Of a stretch of DNA of 64,000 nt, positions 35,349 through 44,670 are shown in pieces. The DNA comes from Burkholderia sp. SRS-W-2-2016 (GTDB lineage: Bacteria; Pseudomonadota; Gammaproteobacteria; Burkholderiales; Burkholderiaceae), in NCBI RefSeq assembly GCF_001931485.1, contig NZ_MSDV01000025.1:1-64000 (forward strand). The letters run 5' to 3'. Under the pieces are notes generated by a model. That model did not search any database, was not told the origin of the DNA, and worked only from the letters and a program-made list of their open reading frames with translations. Positions within the stretch are counted from its first letter, which is position 1; every line of letters begins with the position of its first letter. The translations under genes were made by a program, and so were the position numbers.

Positions 35349-36719
35349 ATGAACCTTCGACTCACCGACGCGGCTTTCGCGTGCGCGCTCGCCGTCGCTC
35401 ACGCGCACGCTCATGCCGCCACTCAGGCTGCAACTCGAATTGCAACTCAGGCCGCAACTCACGCCGATGCCGGCACGCAGACCCGGAGCGCCGCGCCGGG
35501 CGCGCTGGGCGTACGGGTCTGCACGCTGCCCGGCAGCCCGTCGGCCGAACTCGACAAGGCCGTGGCGCGCGCGGTGCTGAGCACCGCGGGCATCACCGCG
35601 CGCTTCGCGAAGCGCGGGATCGACGACGACGGCGGCGACGACGGCATCTCCGCTCACGAACTGAGCCAGTCGCTGCAACGCGACTGCGACGTGATCGCGG
35701 GCTTTCCGCGTTCGAGCGTCGCCGACGGCTCCGACTCGCAGCTGCTGTTTTCGAGCGGCTATCTGCACTCCGGCTACGTGACCGTCAGACTGCGCGGCGC
35801 GCGGCCGGCAGCGATCAGCGTCGCCGCAGCGGACGGCAAGATCACGATCGCGGCGACCTGGTCGAGTCCCGCGCAACTGATCGCGGTTCAGCAGAAGGAC
35901 GCGCGCTTCGACCTGGAAACGTCGTCCGAGCTGACCGTCGACGCGCTCGCGAAAGGCCGCGCGCAGCGCGCGATCGTCTGGTATCCGGCGGTGGTCGCGT
36001 ACCGGCGCGCGCATCCGCAGCATCAGTTCGATGTCGCGCTCGCCAAGTCGCCGTATGCGGACTGGAATCTGGTGTTCGCGTCGGGGCCCGGCACGCAGGC
36101 GCTGCAACAGCGCATCGATGCCGCGCTCACGACGCTGCGCGACGATGGCCAGCTCGCCGCGTTGACGCGCAACTGGATGCTGCCTGCGGGCACCTCGGCG
36201 GGCGCGGCGGCACCCGCCACTCCGGCCACCCGGCACGCCGCGCTCGCCCTCGCCCGTTCTCCGGCGCGCTATCTCGACGGCCCGAGCCGGCTGTGGCCGC
36301 GCGCGGAGTTCATGCGCGCGAACGGCGCATCGGCCGGCGGCGGCTTCCTCAAGGTCGCGGCGAGCAGCGGCGGCCCCGCGCCGTCGTTCGATCACGACCA
36401 GGTCGCGCACGGCGAACACCTGTACGCCGATTCGTGCGCGAAATGCCACGGCGAGAAGCTCGAAGGGATCACCGCGCCGGCGCTGAACGGCCCGTCGTTC
36501 GCGCCGGCGGCGAACTCGCACCTGACGATCGGCGGCATTTATCAGTACATGTCGACCAACATGCCCGCCGACAAGCCCGGCAAGATGAGCGACGAAGAAT
36601 ACGCGGACCTGATGGCGTTTTTGCTCTATACGAACGGCTACGACACCGGCGACGCGAAGCTGACCGCGCAGGCCGCGCAGACATCGAAAACGCCGCTGAA
36701 CGCGGGGCCGCGGCATTGA
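35349..36719 (+). CDS. MxaJ/XoxJ-like periplasmic binding protein fused to cytochrome c
   Basis: A 456-residue exported protein. After a His/Ala/Thr-rich N-terminus with a likely signal peptide, residues about 50-290 form a solute-binding-protein-like domain of the quinoprotein-dehydrogenase-associated (MxaJ/XoxJ) type (GALGVRVCTLPGSPSAELD). Residues about 345-450 are a class I cytochrome c with C363-A-K-C366-H367 and a probable axial Met in STNMPADKPG. In known systems the J protein and the cytochrome acceptor (MxaG/XoxG) are separate genes. It starts 26 nt after the dehydrogenase, so both act together in the periplasm. Confidence 0.85.
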   Translation: MNLRLTDAAFACALAVAHAHAHAATQAATRIATQAATHADAGTQTRSAAPGALGVRVCTLPGSPSAELDKAVARAVLSTAGITARFAKRGIDDDGGDDGISAHELSQSLQRDCDVIAGFPRSSVADGSDSQLLFSSGYLHSGYVTVRLRGARPAAISVAAADGKITIAATWSSPAQLIAVQQKDARFDLETSSELTVDALAKGRAQRAIVWYPAVVAYRRAHPQHQFDVALAKSPYADWNLVFASGPGTQALQQRIDAALTTLRDDGQLAALTRNWMLPAGTSAGAAAPATPATRHAALALARSPARYLDGPSRLWPRAEFMRANGASAGGGFLKVAASSGGPAPSFDHDQVAHGEHLYADSCAKCHGEKLEGITAPALNGPSFAPAANSHLTIGGIYQYMSTNMPADKPGKMSDEEYADLMAFLLYTNGYDTGDAKLTAQAAQTSKTPLNAGPRH

Positions 36720-36839
36720 GCCGCTTGTTCCGGATTGCTTCGCACTGCTTTACGGCGCCGTGCAGCGCGACGGGAACGCGGTATCGACACCCGCGTCCTT
36801 CGCTCGCGGCATCGCAACGACATCACCCAGGACGACAAG

Positions 36840-37154
36840 ATGATCTCCCGCAATCGCAGAACCTTTCTTCTCCAGGCCGCCGGACTGTGCGCGGCGTTCG
36901 CAAGCGCCGGCGATGCGCTGGCCGCCGCGCCTCTCGTCGATGAAAGCGATCCGGCGGCCGCGTCGCTCGGCTATCGCGCGAAGGCCGCCAGCGTCGACAC
37001 CGCGAAATTCCCGAAGTACCACGCGGGCGAGCGCTGCGCGAACTGCCGCTTCTACACCGGCGCGGCAGCCGATGCGGCGGGACCGTGCCCGATGTTCGCG
37101 GGCAAAGCCGTTGCGGCCGACGGCTGGTGCAACGTCTATGCGCCGCGAGCCTGA
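36840..37154 (+). CDS. high-potential iron-sulfur protein (HiPIP)
   Basis: A 104-residue periplasmic electron carrier. It starts with a twin-arginine signal (SRNRRTFLLQAAG), as expected for export of a folded [4Fe-4S] protein. The four ligands are C66-x2-C69-x13-C83-x13-C97 (CANC, GPCP, GWCNVY), with the usual Y/F-rich core. It is the third gene of the dehydrogenase operon and may carry electrons from the cytochrome to a terminal oxidase. The ATG at 36840 follows AGGACGA. Confidence 0.93.
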   Translation: MISRNRRTFLLQAAGLCAAFASAGDALAAAPLVDESDPAAASLGYRAKAASVDTAKFPKYHAGERCANCRFYTGAAADAAGPCPMFAGKAVAADGWCNVYAPRA

Positions 37155-37182
37155 GTGCTGACCGGTGGGCGCGGCGTCCAGG

Positions 37183-39171
37183 TCAGGCCGAGGCCGGCGC
37201 GCCAGTTGCATCGGCAAACGCGCACGCGTACGGACGGAGCGTGAGCGCTTGCGCATGCTCGACGCGCGTGGACACGGCCATGACATCCTCCACGCGCGCC
37301 GCAGCGCGCAGCGTTTCTTCATCAACGATAACCGCGGTGAAAGGCGCGTCGCAGCCTTGCAATTGCAGGCGAACGCACTGGGTGCGCTCAGTCAGATTCG
37401 CGATCATCACGCGTAGGCGGCCCTTCACATCGCGCGCGGCTACGCAAGCGATTCCGCTGCCCTCCGCCGCTGTCACAGTGAGCCTTTCCCAACCCGCGAT
37501 TGCGGCCAGCGAGCTCGCGACTTCATACAGCGGATAGCGCGTCACGCCTGCGCCCGCCGTCACATCCGCAAGCCCGCGCTCCCCGGTCAACGCGCCGAGC
37601 GTCAACGTCTCGACCCGCGCGCCCTTGAGCGCCGCCGCGTAACCGGCCAGCCACGCGGCGCCGAACAGCGCGCTCTGACGCGAATCGCAGCCGGCCATCG
37701 CAATCCGTTCGCGCTGCGGATTAGGCATCACCCGCGAGCCGTACGGGTTCTGTCGCATGCCGATCGACACCGGACCGATCGCATAAGGTTGCGCGCCGAT
37801 CAGCGCGCGGCACGAGCGCGTGATGTGCGGGATCGCTTCGAGCGTTTGCATCACGCTGCGATCGTCGGCCGCGTGGACGATCGGACAGGTCGCGTGGGTG
37901 ACCCAATCGACCAACTCCAGCGGCGGACGCTTGCGATTGAGTTCGGTGAAATAGCTGAGCATCCCGCCGCCGATCCTGAGCGCGGGAAAGGCGGCGCGCG
38001 CGGCGCGATAGACGTCGTCGAGCGCGGGACACGGCGGGCTGACGCTGCCCGGCGGATTCGACTGCCGATGCACGGACGGACTGACCACGATGCCTGTGAG
38101 CCGCAGTTTTGCGGCCTCGATCAGCGCGGCCAGCGCGTCGAGTTCGCGGCGCGGTTCGTCGATGCCGGGCAGCGCGTATTCGAGCACGGCGGCGACATTG
38201 GCCTGCCGCTGCAACGCGGCGAATTTGCGCAATTCTGCGAGGCCGTGGCCCGCGAGCGGATCGAAGCTCAACGTGAGTTGTTGCGGAGCCAGTTCGGCCA
38301 GCAGTTCCGGATGCGCGAGCGCCGCGTCGATTTCGTTTGCGGCAATCGCGATGCCGAGCGCGGGCATTGCTTCTGGCGCTTCCCGAGCGAGATCGACGGT
38401 GATCGTCGCGAGATCGTTCCGTGTGGGAAGCGACGGCGCATAAGCCAGGCCCTGAAGCGCCCCGCCGCGCTCAGCGACACTCAGCGTCACGCTCTGCCCC
38501 AGCGTGGCCCCCGCTTCGAGCGTATAAGGCCACGGCAGCGCGAGCGGCCGCGAATACGTCTTGAACGACGCATCGGACCAGTTGCGCTGATCCTCCATCT
38601 CGAACACGTCGCCGGCGAACGCGCAGCGCACAGTGAGCCCACTGGCCAGATCGTGCTCGATCGCGCGGATGTCCATGAACGGCTGCCACGGATCGATCAA
38701 TTCAGGAAACGCCGCGTGCTCCTGCGTGCCGTCACCATGTTCGACTCGCGCGGGCGCACCCGCTACGCCGTCGATCGGATGCAGTACGCAGAAGCCGCAG
38801 CGCGCGGTCAGAAACGCGTCGCGCGGGGTCACCGATGCGTCGAAGCGCAGCGCGCCATCGGCCGCGCAGACGATCGATAAATCGTAGTCCAGAGTATCGC
38901 CATCTGGATTCGCGCATTGCGCGCGATACGCGATCCGAAAGCCGTGTTCGTCCTCGTTCAGTTGGACGCCGTCCAGCAGCGGCCGACAGGTGCCCCAATC
39001 CTTGTCGCGCACGAGAAACGCAACCGAGCGGATCACTTCGACACCGCGATAGCGGATCTCGCGCAACGCGCCATCGACCAGCAGCGCCGACCACGGGCCG
39101 GCCCGCAGGCAACGCTCCGCTTCGTTGGTTTGTGTGGTGCCGTAGCGCAGGACCGCGAGCTCCGCACTCAT
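37183..39171 (-). CDS. apnL: D-apionate lactonase
   Basis: A 662-residue cytoplasmic protein matching the D-apionolactonase family defined in apiose catabolism, which opens D-apionolactone to D-apionate. It is a large multi-domain protein with an N-terminal beta-rich part (1-250) and a TIM-barrel-like centre (RKRPPLELVDWVTHATCPIVHAADD, MRQNPYGSRVMPNPQRERIAM). Assignment rests on overall family appearance and on the neighbouring dehydrogenase, oxidoisomerase, kinase and RuBisCO-like genes. Its ATG overlaps the stop of the upstream dehydrogenase gene (ATGA, 39168-39171). Confidence 0.8.
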   Translation of the reverse strand: MSAELAVLRYGTTQTNEAERCLRAGPWSALLVDGALREIRYRGVEVIRSVAFLVRDKDWGTCRPLLDGVQLNEDEHGFRIAYRAQCANPDGDTLDYDLSIVCAADGALRFDASVTPRDAFLTARCGFCVLHPIDGVAGAPARVEHGDGTQEHAAFPELIDPWQPFMDIRAIEHDLASGLTVRCAFAGDVFEMEDQRNWSDASFKTYSRPLALPWPYTLEAGATLGQSVTLSVAERGGALQGLAYAPSLPTRNDLATITVDLAREAPEAMPALGIAIAANEIDAALAHPELLAELAPQQLTLSFDPLAGHGLAELRKFAALQRQANVAAVLEYALPGIDEPRRELDALAALIEAAKLRLTGIVVSPSVHRQSNPPGSVSPPCPALDDVYRAARAAFPALRIGGGMLSYFTELNRKRPPLELVDWVTHATCPIVHAADDRSVMQTLEAIPHITRSCRALIGAQPYAIGPVSIGMRQNPYGSRVMPNPQRERIAMAGCDSRQSALFGAAWLAGYAAALKGARVETLTLGALTGERGLADVTAGAGVTRYPLYEVASSLAAIAGWERLTVTAAEGSGIACVAARDVKGRLRVMIANLTERTQCVRLQLQGCDAPFTAVIVDEETLRAAARVEDVMAVSTRVEHAQALTLRPYACAFADATGAPASA

Positions 39172-40217
39172 CGCGCCTCCCGCGTGCCGGCGCTGAGCAG
39201 CTCCGTCATCTCGACGCTGCGCCCTTCGCGCGCCGACAGATACGTTGCCTCGACCAGCGCCAGCGTCGCGAGATTGTCGCGCCCGCTGGTCGCCGGCTCG
39301 ACACCGCCGCGCAGGCACTCGACCCAATGCGCCTGAATGCTCGCGACACTGCCCTGGATCGCCTCCCACGGCGCGCTCGCCCACGCGAGCGGCGGCGGCG
39401 TCGCGTCGCGCGTTTCGGTGCCCGCCGCGCTATGAATCTGCAAGCGGTAATCGGCGAACAGCCGCAGCGTACCGGCCGAGCCATCCACCTCGATCAGCGT
39501 CTGCGGAAACAGCTCGCGCGGCAGCCGCGTCGCGTAACTACAATCGACGATACTGGTCACGCCCGGCCCGTGAGTCAGCATGACCGTCGCGACATCCTCG
39601 CCGTTGATCGCCGGATTCACGCGTGCAGTGCTCGCGTAGAGCCGCGTCACATCGCCGAACAGAAAGCGCGCGATATCGAGCACATGAATGCCAAGATCCT
39701 CGACGATAAAGCGCTCGCCCTCGGCCAGATACGGCTGGCCGCTGAATACGTCGAAGCCCGAGCGAAACGACACTCGGCCCCAGAACGGCTGGCCGATCTC
39801 GCCGCGCCGCAACGCCGCGCCGACCGCCTGGATCGCGCTTTGCCAGCGGAAGTTTTCGTGCACCATCAGCGGCACGTTCGCCGCGCGGCACGCGTCGACC
39901 ATCGCGCGGGCATCGTCGAGCGAGCGCGCGAACGGCTTCTGGCAGATCACCGCGACTCGCGCGCGCGCCGCAAGCTCGACCAGCGGCCGGTGGCTCGCCA
40001 CCGTGGTCGCGATATCGACGAAATCGAGCTGCTCGGTTTCCAGCATCCGCGCGGCATCCGTATACAGCCGCTCGATCCCGAACTCGCGCCCGGCCGCATG
40101 AAGCCGCGTTTCGTCCGCGTCGCACAGCGCGACGATGCGCGCGCCGTCGATACCGCGCCACGCGTGCAAATGGTTACGCGAGAAGAAACCGCAGCCGATC
40201 AGCGCGCCTTTGAACAC
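39168..40217 (-). CDS. apsD: D-apiose dehydrogenase (Gfo/Idh/MocA family)
   Basis: A 349-residue NAD-dependent oxidoreductase predicted to oxidise D-apiose to D-apionolactone in the cytoplasm. The Rossmann start reads GALIGCGFFSRNHLHAW. The family E-K-P motif appears as CQKPFARS, with Gln in place of Glu. The C-terminal beta-sheet domain includes EDLGIHVLDIARFLFGDV. It starts with GTG (40217) preceded by AAGGAGAG. It is between the ABC permease and the lactonase in one leftward operon. The substrate is inferred from the locus. Confidence 0.82.
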   Translation of the reverse strand: MFKGALIGCGFFSRNHLHAWRGIDGARIVALCDADETRLHAAGREFGIERLYTDAARMLETEQLDFVDIATTVASHRPLVELAARARVAVICQKPFARSLDDARAMVDACRAANVPLMVHENFRWQSAIQAVGAALRRGEIGQPFWGRVSFRSGFDVFSGQPYLAEGERFIVEDLGIHVLDIARFLFGDVTRLYASTARVNPAINGEDVATVMLTHGPGVTSIVDCSYATRLPRELFPQTLIEVDGSAGTLRLFADYRLQIHSAAGTETRDATPPPLAWASAPWEAIQGSVASIQAHWVECLRGGVEPATSGRDNLATLALVEATYLSAREGRSVEMTELLSAGTREAR

Positions 40218-40288
40218 GTTCCGCTCTCCTTATGAATGATTTTTCCGCCCGCCATACGCATCGCTGCCCGCGCCGCTGCCCGCATCGC

Positions 40289-41356
40289 TCACGCCCCCGT
40301 CGCCGCCTGCTTCTGCAACGCGAAGCGCTGCTGCACGCGCCGCTGGATCTGATCGACGACCACCGCCGCGACGATCACCACGCCCTTGATCACCGTCTGC
40401 CAGAACGCGCTGACGCCCATCATCACGAGCCCGTCCGACAGAATCCCGATCACAAACGCGCCGATGATCGTGCCGCCGATCTTGCCGCGCCCGCCGGACA
40501 TCGACGTGCCGCCGAGCACGGCCGCGGCGATCGCGTTCAGCTCGAAGGTTTCGCCGCTCATCGGATGCGACGCGACCAGCTCCGACGCGATGATCAGGCC
40601 GACGATCGCCGCGCACAGGCCGGAGAACATATAGACGAACATCTTCACGCGATTGACCCGCACGCCGGACAGTTGCGCGGCGCGCTCGTTGCTGCCGACC
40701 GCGTAGATCTGCCGGCCGAGCGGCGTGCGCCCGGCGATATACGCGGCCAGCGCGCCGACCGCGACCAGCAGCCAGATCGTCAACGGAATTCCGGCGATCG
40801 TCGCCGAACCAAGCACCGGAAAACCGGTGGTCCCATAGTCCGGATTGCCGGTCAGATTCGGAAACGTCTGGCCGCCCGACGACAGCAGCGCGGCGCCGCG
40901 CGCGATATACAGCGTGCCGAGCGTCGCGATGAACGGCGCGACGTTCAGGCGAGTAATCAGCAGCCCGTTGATCGCGCCGACCGCGACGCCGGAGAGCAAC
41001 GCGACGACGATCACCTCCGGCACGCTCAGAAACAGCGTGTATTCGTTGCCGAGCGGAATGCCATTCAGGAGCAGCCCGCCGGCCACCATCCCCGACAACC
41101 CGACGATCGAGCCCACCGACAGATCGATCCCGCCCGCGACGATCACGAACGTCATGCCGATCGCGAGAAACGCATTGAGCGCGACGTGGCGCGACATGAT
41201 CAGCAGGTTCTCCCAGCTCAGAAAATTGTGCGCGGCGAACGAAAAGAAAATCACCACCGCGAACAACGCGATGAACGTGCGCAGTTTCAACAGCAACAGC
41301 AAAGGCGCCTCGCTCAGACTCGCGCCCGGTGCCTCGCCCTTCATGATGATCGCCAT
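40289..41356 (-). CDS. sugar ABC transporter permease (RbsC/AraH family)
   Basis: A 355-residue inner-membrane permease of the ribose-type ABC import family, with about 8-10 helices. Family marks are GMTFVIVAGGIDLSVGSIVG near residue 70, NGLLITRLNVAPFIATLGT and the EAA-like AIAAAVLGGTSMSGGRG loop near 270 that contacts the ATPase. GAGGGAGA precedes the ATG at 41356. It lies 11 nt after the ATPase gene and most likely carries D-apiose. Confidence 0.93.
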   Translation of the reverse strand: MAIIMKGEAPGASLSEAPLLLLLKLRTFIALFAVVIFFSFAAHNFLSWENLLIMSRHVALNAFLAIGMTFVIVAGGIDLSVGSIVGLSGMVAGGLLLNGIPLGNEYTLFLSVPEVIVVALLSGVAVGAINGLLITRLNVAPFIATLGTLYIARGAALLSSGGQTFPNLTGNPDYGTTGFPVLGSATIAGIPLTIWLLVAVGALAAYIAGRTPLGRQIYAVGSNERAAQLSGVRVNRVKMFVYMFSGLCAAIVGLIIASELVASHPMSGETFELNAIAAAVLGGTSMSGGRGKIGGTIIGAFVIGILSDGLVMMGVSAFWQTVIKGVVIVAAVVVDQIQRRVQQRFALQKQAATGA

Positions 41357-41367
41357 CCGGTTCTCCC

Positions 41368-42933
41368 TCATGCAGTGATTGTGTCGGTGGATGCGCTCGC
41401 GTGCGCGCTGCGATGGCCGATCGCCGACGCGGCGACCAGTGCGTCCTGCGTCGCATGGGCGGCGTCGAACTCGGCGGTCAGCCGCCCGTTCGACATCACC
41501 AGAATGCGGTCGGAGAGCGCCATCACCTCTTCCAGATCCGACGTAACGAATAGAATGCCGAGCCCTTTGACGGCCAGATCGCGCATCACCTTGAAGATGT
41601 CCGCCTTCGCGCCGACGTCGATCCCGCGACTCGGTTCGTCCATCAGCAGCACGGTCGGCGTGGTCATCAGCGCCCGCGCGATCACCACCTTCTGCTGGTT
41701 GCCGCCCGACAGCGAGCTGACCGGCAGCCGCCAGTCGGCGACCTTGATCGCGAGTTCGCGGATGTACTGGCCGATCGATTTCTGTTCGCGCTCGGCGTTG
41801 ATATGAAAGCCGCGCGCGAATTCGGCGAGGCTCGCGATCGTCATGTTCTCGCCGATCGACAGCACCGGCAGCAGCGCATCGGTCTTGCGGTCCTCGGGAA
41901 TCAACGCGATGCCGGCCGCGACCCGGCCCGCGACCGGTTTGCCCTGCAACGGCTTGCCGTTGAGCACGACTTCGCCGCTCGCCTGCGGGTGGCAGCCGAG
42001 AATGCATTCGAACAATTCGGAGCGGCCCGCGCCCATCAGCCCGTAAATACCGACGATTTCGCCCGCATGCAGCGTCAGCGACACACGATCGACGGTAAAG
42101 CCGTGGGTCTTGCCCGGCAGGGTTACATCGCGCACGCACAGCACTTCGCCGCCGCGCGCGTGGCCGATCGGTCGTGAGAAGTCCTTGGTATCGCGGCCCA
42201 CCATCTGGCGCACGATCCACGGCACGTCCACTTGCGCCATCGGCTGCTGGCCGGTGATGCGGCCGTCGCGCAGCACCGTGATGTAGTCGCCGATCCGGAT
42301 CAGCTCTTCGAGCCGGTGCGAGATGTAGACGATCGCGACGCCCTGCGCTTTGAGTTCGGCGATCACGCGGAACAGCACCTCGACTTCGGCCGCGCTCAGC
42401 GCCGAGGTCGGTTCGTCGAGAATCAGCACACGCGCGTCGTGCGCGAGCGCCTTCGCGATTTCGATCAGTTGCTGCTGGCCGATGCGCAGATCCTCGACCA
42501 GCGTGTCCGGACTCAGATCGAGTTCGAGACGCGTGAGCAGTTCGCGCACGCGACGCCGCTGCGCATCGATATCGATATGCACGCCCGCGCGGGTGATCTC
42601 GTGCGCGATGAACACGTTCTCCGCGATCGACAGGTTCGGAAAGAGATTGAGTTCCTGATAGACGATGCCGATGCCTTTTTGCAACGCATGCGCGCTGCTT
42701 TCGAGTTCGATCGGCTCGCCGTCGAGTATCAATCGCCCCGAGGTCGGCTTCTCGGCGCCGGCGATGATCTTCATCAGTGTGGACTTGCCCGCGCCGTTCT
42801 CGCCGACCAGCACGTTCACGGCCGCGCGCCGCACCGCGAAGTTCGCTTCTTTCAGCGCGATCGTGCCCGGGTAGACCTTGGTTACCGCTTCGACCTGCAG
42901 GATCACTTCGTCCTTCACCGGTGTCGCGCTCAT
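41368..42933 (-). CDS. sugar ABC transporter, double ATPase (RbsA/MglA type)
   Basis: A 521-residue cytoplasmic ATPase with two fused nucleotide-binding domains. The first has GENGAGKST, a degenerate signature LRIGQQQLIEIAKAL and LILDEPTSAL. The second has a degenerate Walker A (GLMGAGRSEL), the signature LSGGNQQKVVIARAL and LLMDEPSRGID. This asymmetry is usual for the family. Its ATG overlaps the stop of the DUF2291 gene (ATGA), and the permease follows. Confidence 0.95.
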   Translation of the reverse strand: MSATPVKDEVILQVEAVTKVYPGTIALKEANFAVRRAAVNVLVGENGAGKSTLMKIIAGAEKPTSGRLILDGEPIELESSAHALQKGIGIVYQELNLFPNLSIAENVFIAHEITRAGVHIDIDAQRRRVRELLTRLELDLSPDTLVEDLRIGQQQLIEIAKALAHDARVLILDEPTSALSAAEVEVLFRVIAELKAQGVAIVYISHRLEELIRIGDYITVLRDGRITGQQPMAQVDVPWIVRQMVGRDTKDFSRPIGHARGGEVLCVRDVTLPGKTHGFTVDRVSLTLHAGEIVGIYGLMGAGRSELFECILGCHPQASGEVVLNGKPLQGKPVAGRVAAGIALIPEDRKTDALLPVLSIGENMTIASLAEFARGFHINAEREQKSIGQYIRELAIKVADWRLPVSSLSGGNQQKVVIARALMTTPTVLLMDEPSRGIDVGAKADIFKVMRDLAVKGLGILFVTSDLEEVMALSDRILVMSNGRLTAEFDAAHATQDALVAASAIGHRSAHASASTDTITA

Positions 42934-43589
42934 GGCTTGTCTCCGAGCGCGATCGCGAGCGGCACGACTTCGGGCTGCTCGGCCGACGAGTCGTATGAGA
43001 ACGCGCCGGTCACCGTCACTTCCTTGCCCTTCAGGCCGTCGCGCGGCAGCGGCTTCATCACGTGCGTAGCCGCATAGCTATTGAGCGCGGTGCCGAACTG
43101 CGCGTATTCGATCTGATTGCGAAAGCTCTCGAACGAGATGAAGTCGAGCGAGTCGCGCAGCGTGGTGCCGAGCACGGTCGGACCGATATCGACGACCACG
43201 TCGACCTTGCCGTCGCCGTCCACGTCGATGCCGATGGTCCCCTGGCTCGACTGCGTATCGACTTCGACGATCTTGCCGTGTACTTTGGTCGGGAAATTCC
43301 ACGGCGCGCTGTCGTCCTTGCCGCGATAGCCGTATTTGCGGCCCGCCGCGTCGGCGTCCGCGCCGATCGCGTCGCGCAGCGCCGGATAGTCGGTCGCGCG
43401 CTTCTCGACATCGGGGACGATCTTCGTCGCCCACATCGACGCGACCATCGCATTCGGATCGAAGCCGGCCGACGCATATCCATCGCGCGATTGTTTGGAC
43501 GCCTGAGCGTCGTGCTTGACCAGCTTGCAGCCGGCCAGTGGGCCGCTCATCGCGATCACGACGAGCACGCCGCAGATGCAACCTCTCAT
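42930..43589 (-). CDS. DUF2291 family lipoprotein
   Basis: A 219-residue exported lipoprotein with lipobox LAGC (residues 18-21). The mature part is a DUF2291 domain (WATKIVPDVEKRATDYPALRDAI, YGYRGKDDSAPWNFPTKVHGKIV). The role is unknown; members often sit inside ribose-type ABC operons, as here between the binding protein and ATPase genes, suggesting an accessory part in sugar uptake at the membrane. GAGGTGAACC precedes the ATG. Confidence 0.88.
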   Translation of the reverse strand: MRGCICGVLVVIAMSGPLAGCKLVKHDAQASKQSRDGYASAGFDPNAMVASMWATKIVPDVEKRATDYPALRDAIGADADAAGRKYGYRGKDDSAPWNFPTKVHGKIVEVDTQSSQGTIGIDVDGDGKVDVVVDIGPTVLGTTLRDSLDFISFESFRNQIEYAQFGTALNSYAATHVMKPLPRDGLKGKEVTVTGAFSYDSSAEQPEVVPLAIALGDKP

Positions 43590-43668
43590 GGTTCACCTCA
43601 TGCCACACCGGTTGAAAAGCCCGCCGCGCCGCGCGAAGGCCCCCCGGCCCGCGCGCGGTGGCCGGCGA

Positions 43669-44670
<1,002 letters not shown>

